The translations under genes and the position numbers were made by a program. From Mycetocola_B reblochoni (lineage in GTDB: Bacteria > Actinomycetota > Actinomycetes > Actinomycetales > Microbacteriaceae): DNA of 20,523 nt. How positions within the stretch are numbered: position 1 is the stretch's first letter; each line of letters begins with the position of its first letter. Location of the stretch: contig NZ_RCUW01000021.1 in NCBI RefSeq assembly GCF_003667525.1, forward strand, positions 1-20,523, given 5' to 3'. Under the pieces are notes generated by a model, which saw only the letters and a program-made list of their open reading frames with translations, was not told the origin of the DNA and ran no database searches. This document shows, piece by piece, positions 1 to 7,606 of the stretch.

Positions 1-77
1 GACGGCAGTAGCGGGGCGATCAACGCCCACTGCGCGTCCGTCAACCGGCGAGTACGAGAGTCCAGAACCAAAGTCAC
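1..77 (-). CDS. IS5-family transposase, N-terminal fragment (cut by window edge)
   Basis: Read on the minus strand from a GTG at 77, the frame gives about 25 residues including LTDAQWALIAPLLP. This is the conserved opening of IS5-family DDE transposases (the DUF4096-type N-terminal domain). The catalytic DDE region would lie beyond position 1 and is not visible, so it cannot be said whether the element is intact. An in-frame stop lies 8 codons upstream of the GTG, so the start is well bounded. A TTG just after that stop is the only other candidate. The short length is due to the window edge, not to visible damage. The motif is distinctive, so the family call is fairly secure; the IS5 subgroup is not. 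Confidence 0.75.
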   Translation of the reverse strand, partial: MTLVLDSRTRRLTDAQWALIAPLLP

Positions 78-124
78 CCATCCAGAATCGCGCGTCAATC
101 ACGAACCATATGGGAGACACGCCC
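1..124 (-). mobile_element. One end of an IS5-family insertion sequence
   Basis: The stretch carries the transposase start plus about 47 bp of upstream sequence. Read on the minus strand from position 124, the outer end begins GGGCGTGTCTCCCAT, which looks like an IS5-type terminal repeat. The flanking bases at 125-127 include TA, the usual target of several IS5 subgroups. Only one end is in the window, so the inverted repeat cannot be paired and the boundary is uncertain by a few bases. The element stops about 79 bp before lemA. Confidence 0.55.
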
Positions 125-158
125 TAGCGCTACACGGCCCGTTCGCGGCCAGGCTCGA

Positions 159-164
159 TAGACT
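159..164 (+). promoter_or_regulatory. Candidate -10 box for lemA-htpX
   Basis: TAGACT fits the actinobacterial -10 consensus (TAnnnT). It lies 39 bp before the lemA start and downstream of the insertion-sequence end. No convincing -35 box is seen. The same hexamer occurs upstream of fbaA. Confidence 0.3.
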
Positions 165-203
165 GGGCGCGGATCTGATCACCAACCTCGAGGAGTCCGT
201 GCC

Positions 204-770
204 ATGGAATGGCTTATCCCCCTTCTGATCGTCGTCGGCCTCGCGGTGGTCGTCGGAATCTACTTCTGGGTCACCTACAACCGGCTGGTCACGCTCAACG
301 TTCGCGTCGACGAGGCCTGGAGCGACATCACGGTCCAGCTCAAGCGCCGTGCGGACCTCATCCCCAACCTCATCGAGTCGGTGAAGGGCTACGCGACCCA
401 CGAGAAGGGCGTGTTCGAGGCCGTCACCCAGGCCAGGGCCGAGACCATCGACGCCTCGACGCCCGCCGAGGCGTCCGTGGCCGAGAACCACATGCAGTCC
501 GCGCTGAAGAGCATCTTCGCCGTGGCCGAGGCCTACCCGCAGCTGCAGGCGAGCCAGAACTTCCTCCAGCTGCAGGCGGAGCTCGTCGACACCGAGGACA
601 AGATCCAGGCCTCCCGCCGCTTCTACAACGGCGGTGTGCGCGAGCTGAACACCAAGATCAAGGTCTTCCCGAACAACCTCTTCGCCAAGGGCCTCGGTTT
701 CACCGAGCGTGACTTCTTCGAGGTCGCCGACTCGGCCGCGATCGCCGAGCCGCCCCGCGTCCAGTTCTGA
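204..770 (+). CDS. lemA: LemA family membrane protein
   Basis: The 188-residue protein has one N-terminal membrane segment (about residues 4-23) with no cleavable signal apparent. It is followed by the LemA core with the hallmark RRADLIPNLIESVKGYA (residues 48-64) and a long helical bundle. LemA proteins are inner-membrane anchored with an N-out helix bundle; their biochemical role is not settled, although lemA is very often next to the protease gene htpX, as here. The ATG at 204 has an AGGAG 8 nt upstream (191-195). The gap to htpX is 63 nt on the same strand, so the two are probably co-transcribed. Full length for the family, with no anomalies. Confidence 0.93.
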   Translation: MEWLIPLLIVVGLAVVVGIYFWVTYNRLVTLNVRVDEAWSDITVQLKRRADLIPNLIESVKGYATHEKGVFEAVTQARAETIDASTPAEASVAENHMQSALKSIFAVAEAYPQLQASQNFLQLQAELVDTEDKIQASRRFYNGGVRELNTKIKVFPNNLFAKGLGFTERDFFEVADSAAIAEPPRVQF

Positions 771-833
771 CCCGACCCCCGACCGCCCGCGGACACGCAC
801 TCGCGTGACCCGCCCCTGCCGCGAGAGAACCCC

Positions 834-1724
834 ATGTATCGCGCGATTGCGAAGAACAAGCGAAACACCGTCCTGATCATCCTCGCCTTCCTGGTGATCA
901 TCGGCGGCCTGGGCTGGCTGGCCGGATACATGTTCAACAGCACGGGGATCTTCTACGGCACGCTCATCGGCGCGGCGGCGTACACGATCATCCAGTACTT
1001 CGCCGCCGGCTCGCAGGCGCTGAGCATCAGCGGCGCGCAGGAGATCCAGAAGGCCGACAACCCCCGGCTGTACCGCATCGTCGAGAACCTGGCGATCACC
1101 ACCGGGACCCCGATGCCGAAGGTGTACGTCATCGAGGACCCGGCGCCGAACGCCTTCGCGACCGGTCGTGACCCGCAGCACGCGAGCGTCGCGGCGACGA
1201 CGGGGCTGCTCGCGATCATGGACGACGCCGAGCTGGAGGGCGTCATGGCGCACGAGCTCGGCCACGTGCGCAACTACGACATCCGGGTCTCGATGATCGT
1301 CTTCGGACTGGTCGTCGCGGTCGGCTTCATCGCCGACATGCTCGCGCGGATGACGTTCTGGGGAGGCATGAGCCGCAACAACAACTCCAACAACGGCGGC
1401 AACGTGATCATGCTCGTCCTCGGGCTCGTGGCGATGCTGCTCGCCCCATTGGCGGCGAGCATGATCCAGCTCGCCGTGTCGCGGCAGCGGGAGTACCTGG
1501 CCGACGCCACGGGTGCGATGACGACGCGACACCCCGAGGCGCTCGCCAGTGCGCTGCAGAAGCTCGGCGAGTACGGGCGCCCGATGAAGACGCAGAACAG
1601 CTCGATGGCGCACCTGTGGATCGCCGACCCGCTCAAGCCCGGGCTGATGGACCGGATGTTCGCGACCCACCCTCCGCTGCCGGACCGCATCGAGCGACTG
1701 AGGACCATGGGCGACGGCTTCTGA
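834..1724 (+). CDS. htpX: HtpX-like membrane zinc metalloprotease (M48)
   Basis: The 296-residue protein has two N-terminal membrane segments (about 13-33 and 40-58), then the M48 catalytic domain and two further membrane segments (about 152-170 and 188-208). The zinc-binding HELGH is at residues 140-144, and the third ligand is E220 within REYLAD. It ends with the typical HPPLPDRIERL tail. HtpX degrades misfolded membrane proteins and acts in envelope stress together with FtsH in model bacteria. The ATG follows a GAGAG-type ribosome site. It lies directly downstream of lemA and converges on the glycosylase gene, with only 34 nt between the two stop codons. All catalytic residues are present. 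Confidence 0.95.
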   Translation: MYRAIAKNKRNTVLIILAFLVIIGGLGWLAGYMFNSTGIFYGTLIGAAAYTIIQYFAAGSQALSISGAQEIQKADNPRLYRIVENLAITTGTPMPKVYVIEDPAPNAFATGRDPQHASVAATTGLLAIMDDAELEGVMAHELGHVRNYDIRVSMIVFGLVVAVGFIADMLARMTFWGGMSRNNNSNNGGNVIMLVLGLVAMLLAPLAASMIQLAVSRQREYLADATGAMTTRHPEALASALQKLGEYGRPMKTQNSSMAHLWIADPLKPGLMDRMFATHPPLPDRIERLRTMGDGF

Positions 1725-1758
1725 TCCGCCGCGGCTGCCCCCGGGATCGCGTGCGGCG

Positions 1759-2988
1759 TCAGCCGCCGACCGGGTTGCCCGAACGGAGCACGGAGGCGAG
1801 CGGACCGGCGAGGGTGCCCCTGTCCTGAACGAGGATCGACTCGGAGCCCTGCCAGTGCGCTGTGCGGTGCAGCACTCCGGCGACACGCTCGGCCACGTCG
1901 GCGGGGGCGCCCGGCTCGACCCACGATGACTGGACGAGGATCTGGTTCGCCGCCCTGTCGTGCTTGAGGTCCAGCCGCGCGGCGATCCGGTCGCCGAGCA
2001 GAACCGGCAGGACGTAGTAGCCGTGGACGCGCTTGTGAGCGGGCGTGTAGATCTCGATGCGGTAGTGGAAGTCCCAGAGACGCTCCGCCCGGGGTCGGCA
2101 CCAGACCAGCGGGTCGAAGGGACTGAGCAGCTCGTCCCTGCGTGCCCACCGCGGCAGCCGGTGGTCGGCCGACAGCCAGGCGTCCTCGTCCCTGCGCCGC
2201 CCCGCACCCCACTCCGGGACCGAGACGGGGGAGACGTCTCCGCGCTCGGCCAGCTCGACGAGCGCCGCCGCGGTCTCCGCCCTGCCCAGTCGGAAGTAGT
2301 CGGCGATGTCGGCGGTGGTCCCCACCCCGAGCCGGGAACTCGCCCGGCGCACGAGCTCCCGCACGGCGTCGCCCCTGTCGTAGTGCGCGGCGCGCAGCTC
2401 AGCGGGGATCTCGGTCTCCGCCGGTGCATACACCCGCTCGAATCCGCGTCGCCCCGACGACACCAGCTCGCCCCAGCGGAACAGGACCTCTAGCGCGCGC
2501 TTGCTGTCGGACCAGCCCCACCAGCTGCCGCTGCCCCTGTCGTCCGCCTCGGCGATGTCGCGCGAGGTGGCCGACCCGCGCTCCCTCACGGTCTCGTGCA
2601 CCCGCCGGATCGTCTGCCCGTTCGCCGACGCCCAGCTGTCGGCGTCGCCGAGCTGGCGCTGCCTGGCCTCGTCCATCCGCCAGCGGAACAGCGGCCATGC
2701 CTCGACCGGCATGAAGGTCGCCTCGTGACCCCAGTACTCGACGACGCCGGTCCGGCTGCCGAGCGCGAGGCGGTCGAGGGCCGCCCGGTCGTACGCGCCC
2801 GCACGGGCAAGGACCGGCAGATAGTGGCTGCGCTCGAACACGTTCACCGAATCGATCTGGAGCACGCCCATGTCCTCGATGGTGCGGCGAAGCCGCCGCG
2901 TTCCGGGCCGGTCCGGCCGCGGACCGGCCAGCGTCTGAGCGGCCAGTGCGATGCGTCGGGCGGCGGAGGCTGAGAGGGTGTCCGGCAT
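1759..2988 (-). CDS. Winged-helix YcaQ/AlkX-like DNA glycosylase (HTH_42)
   Basis: The 409-residue protein matches the HTH_42 (DUF1006) family of tandem winged-helix proteins, which includes E. coli YcaQ (AlkX) and Streptomyces AlkZ. These are DNA glycosylases that unhook interstrand crosslinks or remove bulky alkylated bases. The family's catalytic Q-x-D is visible as LQID, with Q44 and D46. A conserved YWGHEATFMP segment follows, and the C-terminal part contains LLSPFDPLVW and the RVHGYYVLPVLLGDRIAARLD core. I chose the ATG at 2988 because TAGTGT lies 7 nt upstream on the minus strand, which suggests a leaderless transcript; the frame stays open upstream to 3198, but that would overlap the divergent gene. 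The lesion specificity cannot be read from sequence; QxD points to the YcaQ/AlkX branch rather than the QxQ AlkZ branch. Confidence 0.85.
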   Translation of the reverse strand: MPDTLSASAARRIALAAQTLAGPRPDRPGTRRLRRTIEDMGVLQIDSVNVFERSHYLPVLARAGAYDRAALDRLALGSRTGVVEYWGHEATFMPVEAWPLFRWRMDEARQRQLGDADSWASANGQTIRRVHETVRERGSATSRDIAEADDRGSGSWWGWSDSKRALEVLFRWGELVSSGRRGFERVYAPAETEIPAELRAAHYDRGDAVRELVRRASSRLGVGTTADIADYFRLGRAETAAALVELAERGDVSPVSVPEWGAGRRRDEDAWLSADHRLPRWARRDELLSPFDPLVWCRPRAERLWDFHYRIEIYTPAHKRVHGYYVLPVLLGDRIAARLDLKHDRAANQILVQSSWVEPGAPADVAERVAGVLHRTAHWQGSESILVQDRGTLAGPLASVLRSGNPVGG

Positions 2989-2995
2989 GTCCCCG

Positions 2996-3001
2996 ACACT
3001 A
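2996..3001 (-). promoter_or_regulatory. -10 box of leaderless promoter for the YcaQ-like gene
   Basis: On the minus strand TAGTGT is followed by 7 nt and then the ATG at 2988, so transcription would begin at or next to the start codon. No ribosome binding site at usable spacing is present. The -35 region is unrecognisable, as is common in actinobacteria. Confidence 0.45.
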
Positions 3002-3035
3002 GGGCAAACCGCAGACAGGGGAATATGCGCGGTCC

Positions 3036-3041
3036 TACACT
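3036..3041 (+). promoter_or_regulatory. -10 box of leaderless promoter for the AI-2E permease operon
   Basis: TACACT is followed by 6 nt and the ATG at 3048, the usual actinobacterial leaderless layout. No Shine-Dalgarno sequence precedes the ATG. It lies in a 59-bp divergent intergenic region shared with the opposite leaderless start. Confidence 0.5.
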
Positions 3042-3047
3042 TGACCC

Positions 3048-4310
3048 ATGCCAGCACAGCGACGCAGGGGATTCCTGTCACGGCTCTTCGGAGGCCACAC
3101 GCCAGAGGAGACCCCGGAGCCCCGACGCAACGCGGGACCGGTGAGCAACACGCAGATCGAGGAGTCCATCCCCGCGGGGGTGCGCATCGCCGGGGCATGG
3201 TCGTGGCGAATGCTGCTGATCATCGCCGTCCTCGCCGTCGTCGTGCTCATCATCGCCCAGCTGCGACTCATCGTTATCCCGCTGTTCATCGCGCTGCTGC
3301 TGACCACGCTGCTGCAGCCGGCCGTGGTGCTGCTGACCCGGTGGCGCGTTCCCCGGGGGCTGGCGATCGCCATCGCGATCCTTGGCACACTCGCCGTGGT
3401 GAGCGGGCTGATCATGCTCGTCAGCCAGCAGATCGCGAACGGCTTCGACGACGTCAGACAGCGGACGGTCGCCTCCTACGACGACCTCAAGCAGTTCCTG
3501 CTCGAGTCGCCGCTGCACCTGACCGAGGCCCAGATCAACGACTTCGTCGACGAGTGGGTGTCGGCGCTCGTGGCGGACTCCAACGTGCTGCTCTCCGGCG
3601 CGCTGTCGGTCGGGTCCACGCTCGGCCACCTCGGCACCAGCGTGCTGCTGACCCTGTTTTGCCTGCTGTTCATGCTCATCGACGGCAGGGGCATCTGGCG
3701 CTGGGTGGTCAGCCTCTTCCCTCGCCGCGCCCGGCTGGCCGTGGACGGAGCCGGTGTCGCCGGCTGGTCGACGCTGTCGAACTACGTCAGGACCCAGATC
3801 CTCGTCGCGTCGATCGACGCCGTCGGGATCGGCCTGGGCGCCTTCTTCCTCGGGCTGCCGCTGGCGATCCCCATCGCCGTCGTCGTGTTCCTCGGCGCGT
3901 TCGTCCCCATCGTCGGTGCGGTCACGACCGGTGCCCTCGCCGTGTTCATCGCCCTCGTCTACAACGGGTGGCAGAGCGCGATCATCATGCTGATCATCGT
4001 GCTCGCCGTCCAGCAGATCGAGGGGCACGTGCTCCAGCCTCTGCTCATGGGGACCGCGGTGAAGGTCCACCCGCTCGCGGTCGTCCTCGTGGTCACCGCC
4101 GGCACCATACTGGCCGGCATCCCCGGTGCGCTGTTCGCCGTTCCGGTCACCGCAGGCATCAACGTGATGATCAAATACATCAGCAGCGGGGCCTGGAGAC
4201 GCAACGCCGACCCGGAGGCCTTCGCGCTGAGCGACTCGATCTGGCAACGGGTGCCACAGCAGGTGCGCATCGGGAGACAGACGACCCCCACCCCCGAAGG
4301 AGACGCATGA
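3048..4310 (+). CDS. AI-2E family transporter (PerM/TqsA-like permease)
   Basis: The 420-residue polytopic membrane protein has about eight hydrophobic segments from residue 54 onward. Its charged cytoplasmic N-terminus is about 50 residues long. There is a soluble helical region between the third and fourth segments (about 125-185), typical of the family. The conserved tail contains QQIEGHVLQPLLMG and the glycine-rich PGALFAVPV segment. Members are annotated as autoinducer-2 exporters after E. coli TqsA, but many are proven or suspected Na+/H+ antiporters or of unknown substrate, so AI-2 transport should not be assumed. The start at 3048 fits the leaderless -10 box. The stop overlaps the ilvA start by 4 nt (ATGA at 4307-4310), implying translational coupling. 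Confidence 0.9.
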   Translation: MPAQRRRGFLSRLFGGHTPEETPEPRRNAGPVSNTQIEESIPAGVRIAGAWSWRMLLIIAVLAVVVLIIAQLRLIVIPLFIALLLTTLLQPAVVLLTRWRVPRGLAIAIAILGTLAVVSGLIMLVSQQIANGFDDVRQRTVASYDDLKQFLLESPLHLTEAQINDFVDEWVSALVADSNVLLSGALSVGSTLGHLGTSVLLTLFCLLFMLIDGRGIWRWVVSLFPRRARLAVDGAGVAGWSTLSNYVRTQILVASIDAVGIGLGAFFLGLPLAIPIAVVVFLGAFVPIVGAVTTGALAVFIALVYNGWQSAIIMLIIVLAVQQIEGHVLQPLLMGTAVKVHPLAVVLVVTAGTILAGIPGALFAVPVTAGINVMIKYISSGAWRRNADPEAFALSDSIWQRVPQQVRIGRQTTPTPEGDA

Positions 4311-5542
4311 CCGAGCTGTCCGCGGCTATCCCCGCCCTCGACGAGTTCCTCCGGGCTCAGGAGACGGTCGGCCGCATCGTCCAGGAGACGCCCATCGAGT
4401 CGTCCCGCTTCCTCGCCGAGGTCCTGGGCTCGCCGGTGTACCTCAAGTGCGAGAACCTGCAGCGCACCGGCTCCTACAAGATCAGGGGGGCGTACAACCG
4501 TCTCGCCCAGCTCAGCGATGAGGAGCGTGCGCGCGGGGTCGTGGCCGCCTCGGCCGGCAACCACGCGCAGGGCGTCGCCTTCGCCGCACGGGAGCTCGGC
4601 ATCGCCGCCACCATCTTCATGCCGGTCGGCGTCCCGCTTCCGAAGCTTCAGGCCACGCGCAACTACGGCGCGACCGTCGTGCTCGGCGGGCACACCGTCG
4701 AGGAGCCGCTGCGGGCGGCGGCGGAGTTCGCGGCCTCGACCGGCGCGCTGCTGATCCCTCCCTTCGACCACCACGACGTCATCGTCGGCCAGGGGACGCT
4801 CGGCCTCGAGATCTACGACTCCGTGCCCGAGCTGGACACGATCATCGTCCCCATCGGCGGGGGCGGCCTGATCTCCGGCGTCGCCTCGGCGGCCATCCAG
4901 CGAGCCCGGCAGGACGGGCGGACGGTCCGCGTCATCGGGGTGCAGTCGGAGAACGCCGCGGCCTACCCTCCCTCGCTCCTCGCCGGGGAGCCGACGACGG
5001 TGACGACCGCCCCGACCATCGCGGACGGCATCGCGGTCGCGCGCCCCGGCGTGAGCAACTTCGCGATCATCCGCGAGCTCGTCGACGACATCGTCACGGT
5101 GACGGAGGACGACATCGCGAAGGCGCTGCTTGTGCTGCTCGAACGCGCGAAGCTCGTGGTCGAGCCGGCCGGAGCGGTCGGTGTCGCTGCGATCCTCGCC
5201 GGCAAGGTCAGGGCGACGGGCACGACGGCCGTGATCCTGTCCGGTGGCAACATCGACCCCCTGCTGATGCAGCGCGTCGTGAGCCACGGGCTGGCCGCGT
5301 CGGACCGGTACCTGACCCTGCGCATCCCGCTACCCGATCTTCCCGGTCAGCTCGCGCGCACCTCCGAGCTGGTCGCCCAGGCGAACGCCAACGTCATCGA
5401 GGTCCTGCACACGCGGCACGGCCCGGGCATGCGGATCGACGAGGTCGTCCTCGAGCTCAGCATCGAGACGAGGGGACCCGACCACCGGTCGCTCGTCGTT
5501 GAAACGCTGCGTCAGGCCGGATACGACCCCGAGATCATCTGA
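4307..5542 (+). CDS. ilvA: Threonine ammonia-lyase (medium form, one ACT domain)
   Basis: The 411-residue PLP enzyme deaminates L-threonine to 2-oxobutanoate, the first step toward isoleucine. The PLP lysine is K58 in GSYKIRGA, the asparagine loop is SAGNHAQG, and the phosphate-binding GGGGLIS is at 184-190. A single ACT-like domain covers about residues 334-411 (LPGQLARTSELVAQANANV). The single ACT domain makes it shorter than E. coli IlvA and longer than TdcB, matching the medium form. That form may be biosynthetic or catabolic, so feedback control by isoleucine is not certain. AAGGAG (4297-4302) sits 4 nt before the ATG. The gene overlaps the permease gene by 4 nt and ends at a hairpin. 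Confidence 0.95.
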   Translation: MTELSAAIPALDEFLRAQETVGRIVQETPIESSRFLAEVLGSPVYLKCENLQRTGSYKIRGAYNRLAQLSDEERARGVVAASAGNHAQGVAFAARELGIAATIFMPVGVPLPKLQATRNYGATVVLGGHTVEEPLRAAAEFAASTGALLIPPFDHHDVIVGQGTLGLEIYDSVPELDTIIVPIGGGGLISGVASAAIQRARQDGRTVRVIGVQSENAAAYPPSLLAGEPTTVTTAPTIADGIAVARPGVSNFAIIRELVDDIVTVTEDDIAKALLVLLERAKLVVEPAGAVGVAAILAGKVRATGTTAVILSGGNIDPLLMQRVVSHGLAASDRYLTLRIPLPDLPGQLARTSELVAQANANVIEVLHTRHGPGMRIDEVVLELSIETRGPDHRSLVVETLRQAGYDPEII

Positions 5543-5557
5543 CGCCCGCCCCGACGC

Positions 5558-5600
5558 CGAACGCCGGTGCACTGCCCGAGGGGGCGTGCACCGGCGTTCG
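5558..5600. terminator. Bidirectional hairpin terminator between ilvA and greA
   Basis: Perfect 15-bp arms lie at 5558-5572 (CGAACGCCGGTGCAC) and 5586-5600, with a 13-nt loop that can form a further 3-bp CCC/GGG stem. It sits 15 nt after the ilvA stop and 20 nt after the greA stop on the other strand. Only a short T-rich stretch follows on the plus strand (aggtttcgg). Confidence 0.8.
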
Positions 5601-5620
5601 AGGTTTCGGCGACCGCGCGG

Positions 5621-6112
5621 TCACTGACCGGCGTAGGTCTCGACCTTCGTCACCGTGACGGCGATCTCCTTGCCGTTGGGGGCCTGGTAGCTCGTGCTCT
5701 CGCCGACCGCGAGGCCGAGGATCGCGGAACCGAGCGGGCTCGCCTCGCTGTAGACGTGCAGGCTCGAGTCGCCGGCGATCTCGCGGTTGCCCAGCAGGAA
5801 CGTCTCGACGCCCCCGGCGATGTCCGCGGTCACGACGGTGCCGGACTGCACGGTCCCGTCGCTCTCCGGCGCGTCGCCGACGACGGCGTCGCGCAGCATC
5901 TGCGTGAGCGTGCGGATGCGCGCCTCCTGCTTCCCCTGCTCGTCCTTCGCGGCGTGGTAGCCGCCGTTCTCCTTGAGGTCGCCCTCTTCGCGTGCCGCCT
6001 CGATGCGCTTGGCGATCTCCTCGCGACCGGTGGTCGAGAGGCTCTCCAGCTCGGCGGAGAGTCGGTCGTAGGCCTCCTGGGTGAGGAAGCTCGCCTGGGC
6101 GTTGTCAGCCAT
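5621..6112 (-). CDS. greA: Transcription elongation factor GreA
   Basis: The 163-residue protein rescues backtracked RNA polymerase by stimulating transcript cleavage. The N-terminal coiled coil (about 1-80) carries the tip motif GDLKENGGYHAAKDEQG, with the acidic residues D45 and E48 that coordinate the catalytic Mg2+. The C-terminal FKBP-like domain contains the SPLGSAILG segment. The ATG at 6112 has AAGGAG 6 nt upstream on the minus strand. An 81-nt leader containing two hairpins separates it from the DUF4307 gene on the same strand, so greA may also have its own promoter. Normal length, all key residues present. Confidence 0.96.
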   Translation of the reverse strand: MADNAQASFLTQEAYDRLSAELESLSTTGREEIAKRIEAAREEGDLKENGGYHAAKDEQGKQEARIRTLTQMLRDAVVGDAPESDGTVQSGTVVTADIAGGVETFLLGNREIAGDSSLHVYSEASPLGSAILGLAVGESTSYQAPNGKEIAVTVTKVETYAGQ

Positions 6113-6135
6113 TTCGGACTCCTTACAAGAATCGA

Positions 6136-6175
6136 CGCCCCGACGAGTCGCCGGGGCGCGGTCCGCATGGTGCGG
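6136..6175 (-). promoter_or_regulatory. Two hairpins in the DUF4307-greA intergenic leader
   Basis: A 5-bp stem with a 3-nt loop (6163-6175, CCGCA/TGCGG) is followed, in the direction of greA transcription, by a stem with 7-bp GC arms (6136-6142 and 6152-6158). The second is then followed by a weakly T-rich TCGATTCTTGT. The pair could be a terminator for the DUF4307 transcript or a leader structure that modulates greA. Sequence alone does not decide. Confidence 0.4.
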
Positions 6176-6193
6176 AATGAATATCAGACGATC

Positions 6194-6625
6194 CTACGGG
6201 AGCCAGCAGCGGTAGATCAATCCCGTGTTGGCGCGCTGTGTGGTGCGGACCGTCTCGGTCAGACCGCGCGTCCACTGATCGGAGGCGGGCACCTCGACGG
6301 TCTTCCAGCCGATCACGCCGAAGTTGTCGTCGAGGGCCTGGACGACGCACACGGTCTCCGTCCCCGGCGCGACGGTGAGCGAATACTTCACGTCGACGCT
6401 GCGGTCGTCGTTGACGACGTAGCCGCGGTCGCCGGTCTCGATCGACGACGACGGCGAGTCGATGGCGACCCAGATCACCCACACCACGGCGACGAGCAGG
6501 GCGAACGCCCCGATCGAGGCCAGGACGAGCCGCTCACGCCGCCGCGTCCCCGTCGTGCGTCCGTAGCGCGAGCCGATCGCCGGAGCCGCGTCGTCGAGCT
6601 GCCGGTCCTGATCCCTGAACGCCAT
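6194..6625 (-). CDS. DUF4307 single-pass membrane protein
   Basis: The 143-residue protein has a short basic cytoplasmic N-terminus containing RYGR, one membrane segment (about 33-55) and an extracytoplasmic beta-rich domain. This domain contains two cysteines (in TVCVVQALD and YRCWLP) that could form a disulfide. The layout and position between greA and mca match the actinobacterial DUF4307 family (Rv1081c-like); no function is established. I took the ATG at 6625, which has AGGAG 10 nt upstream on the minus strand. The frame remains open far upstream (to 7531), but that stretch is the antisense shadow of mca. Confidence 0.8.
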   Translation of the reverse strand: MAFRDQDRQLDDAAPAIGSRYGRTTGTRRRERLVLASIGAFALLVAVVWVIWVAIDSPSSSIETGDRGYVVNDDRSVDVKYSLTVAPGTETVCVVQALDDNFGVIGWKTVEVPASDQWTRGLTETVRTTQRANTGLIYRCWLP

Positions 6626-6718
6626 CGCGCAGAACTCCTCATGGTCGAGCGAATAAGCTTGGTCGAGAGCCCATCCTTTCCATCCAGGATATGACCTGCG
6701 CCCGACCGAGGAGAACAC

Positions 6719-7606
6719 GTGAGCCTGCGCCTGATGACCGTGCACGCCCACCCCGACGACGAGTCGAGCAAGGGGGCGGCCACGCTGGCCTACTACCGCT
6801 CGCGCGGCGCGGACGTGCTCGTGGTCAGCTGCACGGGAGGCGAGCGAGGCGACATCCTCAACCCTGCCGTGGAGGCCACGCCCCTGGCCTCTCGCGACCT
6901 CGCAGGGCTGCGCCGGAGGGAGATGGACGCCGCGCGCGACATCCTCGGCGTGCGCCAGCGCTGGCTGGGCTACCGTGACTCCGGCATGGCCAACGAGAAC
7001 GGCTCCGTCCCGGCGGCGTCCTTCGCCGACATCCCGGTCGAGACCTCGGTGCTCCCTCTCGTCGCCCTCATCCGCGAGCAGCGTCCGCAGGTGTTGATCA
7101 GCTACGACGAGAACGGCGGGTACCCCCACCCCGACCACATCCGCTCGAACAGGATCGCCGTCCGGGCGCGGGAGCTCGCCGGGAGCGACGACCACCCCGA
7201 GCTCGGGGATCCGTGGAGCGTCCCGAAGCACTACTACGACCGTGTGTTCAGCAGCGAACGTTTCCGGGCCATCGTCGGTGCGATGATCGCGCGGTTCCCC
7301 GATGCGCCGGAGCGCGGGGAGTGGGAGGAGCTGCTCACCCGCTTCACCGAGCGCGAGGACGCGCTCACCGAGCGCGTCCTCGCCCGGGTGCCTGTCGCCG
7401 ACTTCTTCGAGGTGCGCGACAATGCGCTCCGCGCGCACGCCTCCCAGGTCTCTCCGGAGAGCTCGTTCTTCTTTTGGCCCAACGACCTGCAGCGTGAGGT
7501 CTGGCCGACCGAGGACTACGAGCTCATCCACTCCACCGTTCCGAGCGCGCCCGTCGGCGCGGCGGAGTCCGACCTGTTCAATGGAATCGAGGATTCACCG
7601 GCATGA
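6719..7606 (+). CDS. mca: Mycothiol S-conjugate amidase
   Basis: The 295-residue LmbE/PIG-L-type zinc amidase cleaves mycothiol S-conjugates to a mercapturic acid (AcCys-R), which is exported, and GlcN-inositol, which is recycled. The zinc motif HAHPDDESSKGA is at residues 9-20, with H11 and D14 as expected ligands and the third histidine in YPHPDH (135-140). The lysine after DESS (K18) is characteristic of Mca; the paralogue MshB has a different residue there. The GTG start has GAGGAG 5 nt upstream (6708-6713). The gene overlaps the next one by 4 nt (ATGA). It indicates that the cell makes mycothiol. Confidence 0.93.
   Translation: MSLRLMTVHAHPDDESSKGAATLAYYRSRGADVLVVSCTGGERGDILNPAVEATPLASRDLAGLRRREMDAARDILGVRQRWLGYRDSGMANENGSVPAASFADIPVETSVLPLVALIREQRPQVLISYDENGGYPHPDHIRSNRIAVRARELAGSDDHPELGDPWSVPKHYYDRVFSSERFRAIVGAMIARFPDAPERGEWEELLTRFTEREDALTERVLARVPVADFFEVRDNALRAHASQVSPESSFFFWPNDLQREVWPTEDYELIHSTVPSAPVGAAESDLFNGIEDSPA

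Noticed and set aside
99..2429. A 776-codon open frame on the minus strand across lemA, htpX and the glycosylase
   Set aside because: It lies opposite genes with clear family motifs, has no recognisable domains and is Arg/Asp-rich as expected for an antisense frame in high-GC DNA.
2951..4306. Upstream extension of the ilvA frame giving a possible 863-residue fusion protein
   Set aside because: The extra N-terminal part is the out-of-frame reading of the AI-2E permease; the ATG at 4307 with AAGGAG and a 4-nt overlap explains ilvA fully.
3048..4310. Quorum-sensing function from the AI-2E family name
   Set aside because: The family name is historical; no luxS or other AI-2 genes are in the window and many members transport ions.
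3959..5287. Long minus-strand frame opposite the permease and ilvA
   Set aside because: Low-complexity Asp/Arg/His composition and no ribosome site; both genes opposite have intact active-site motifs.
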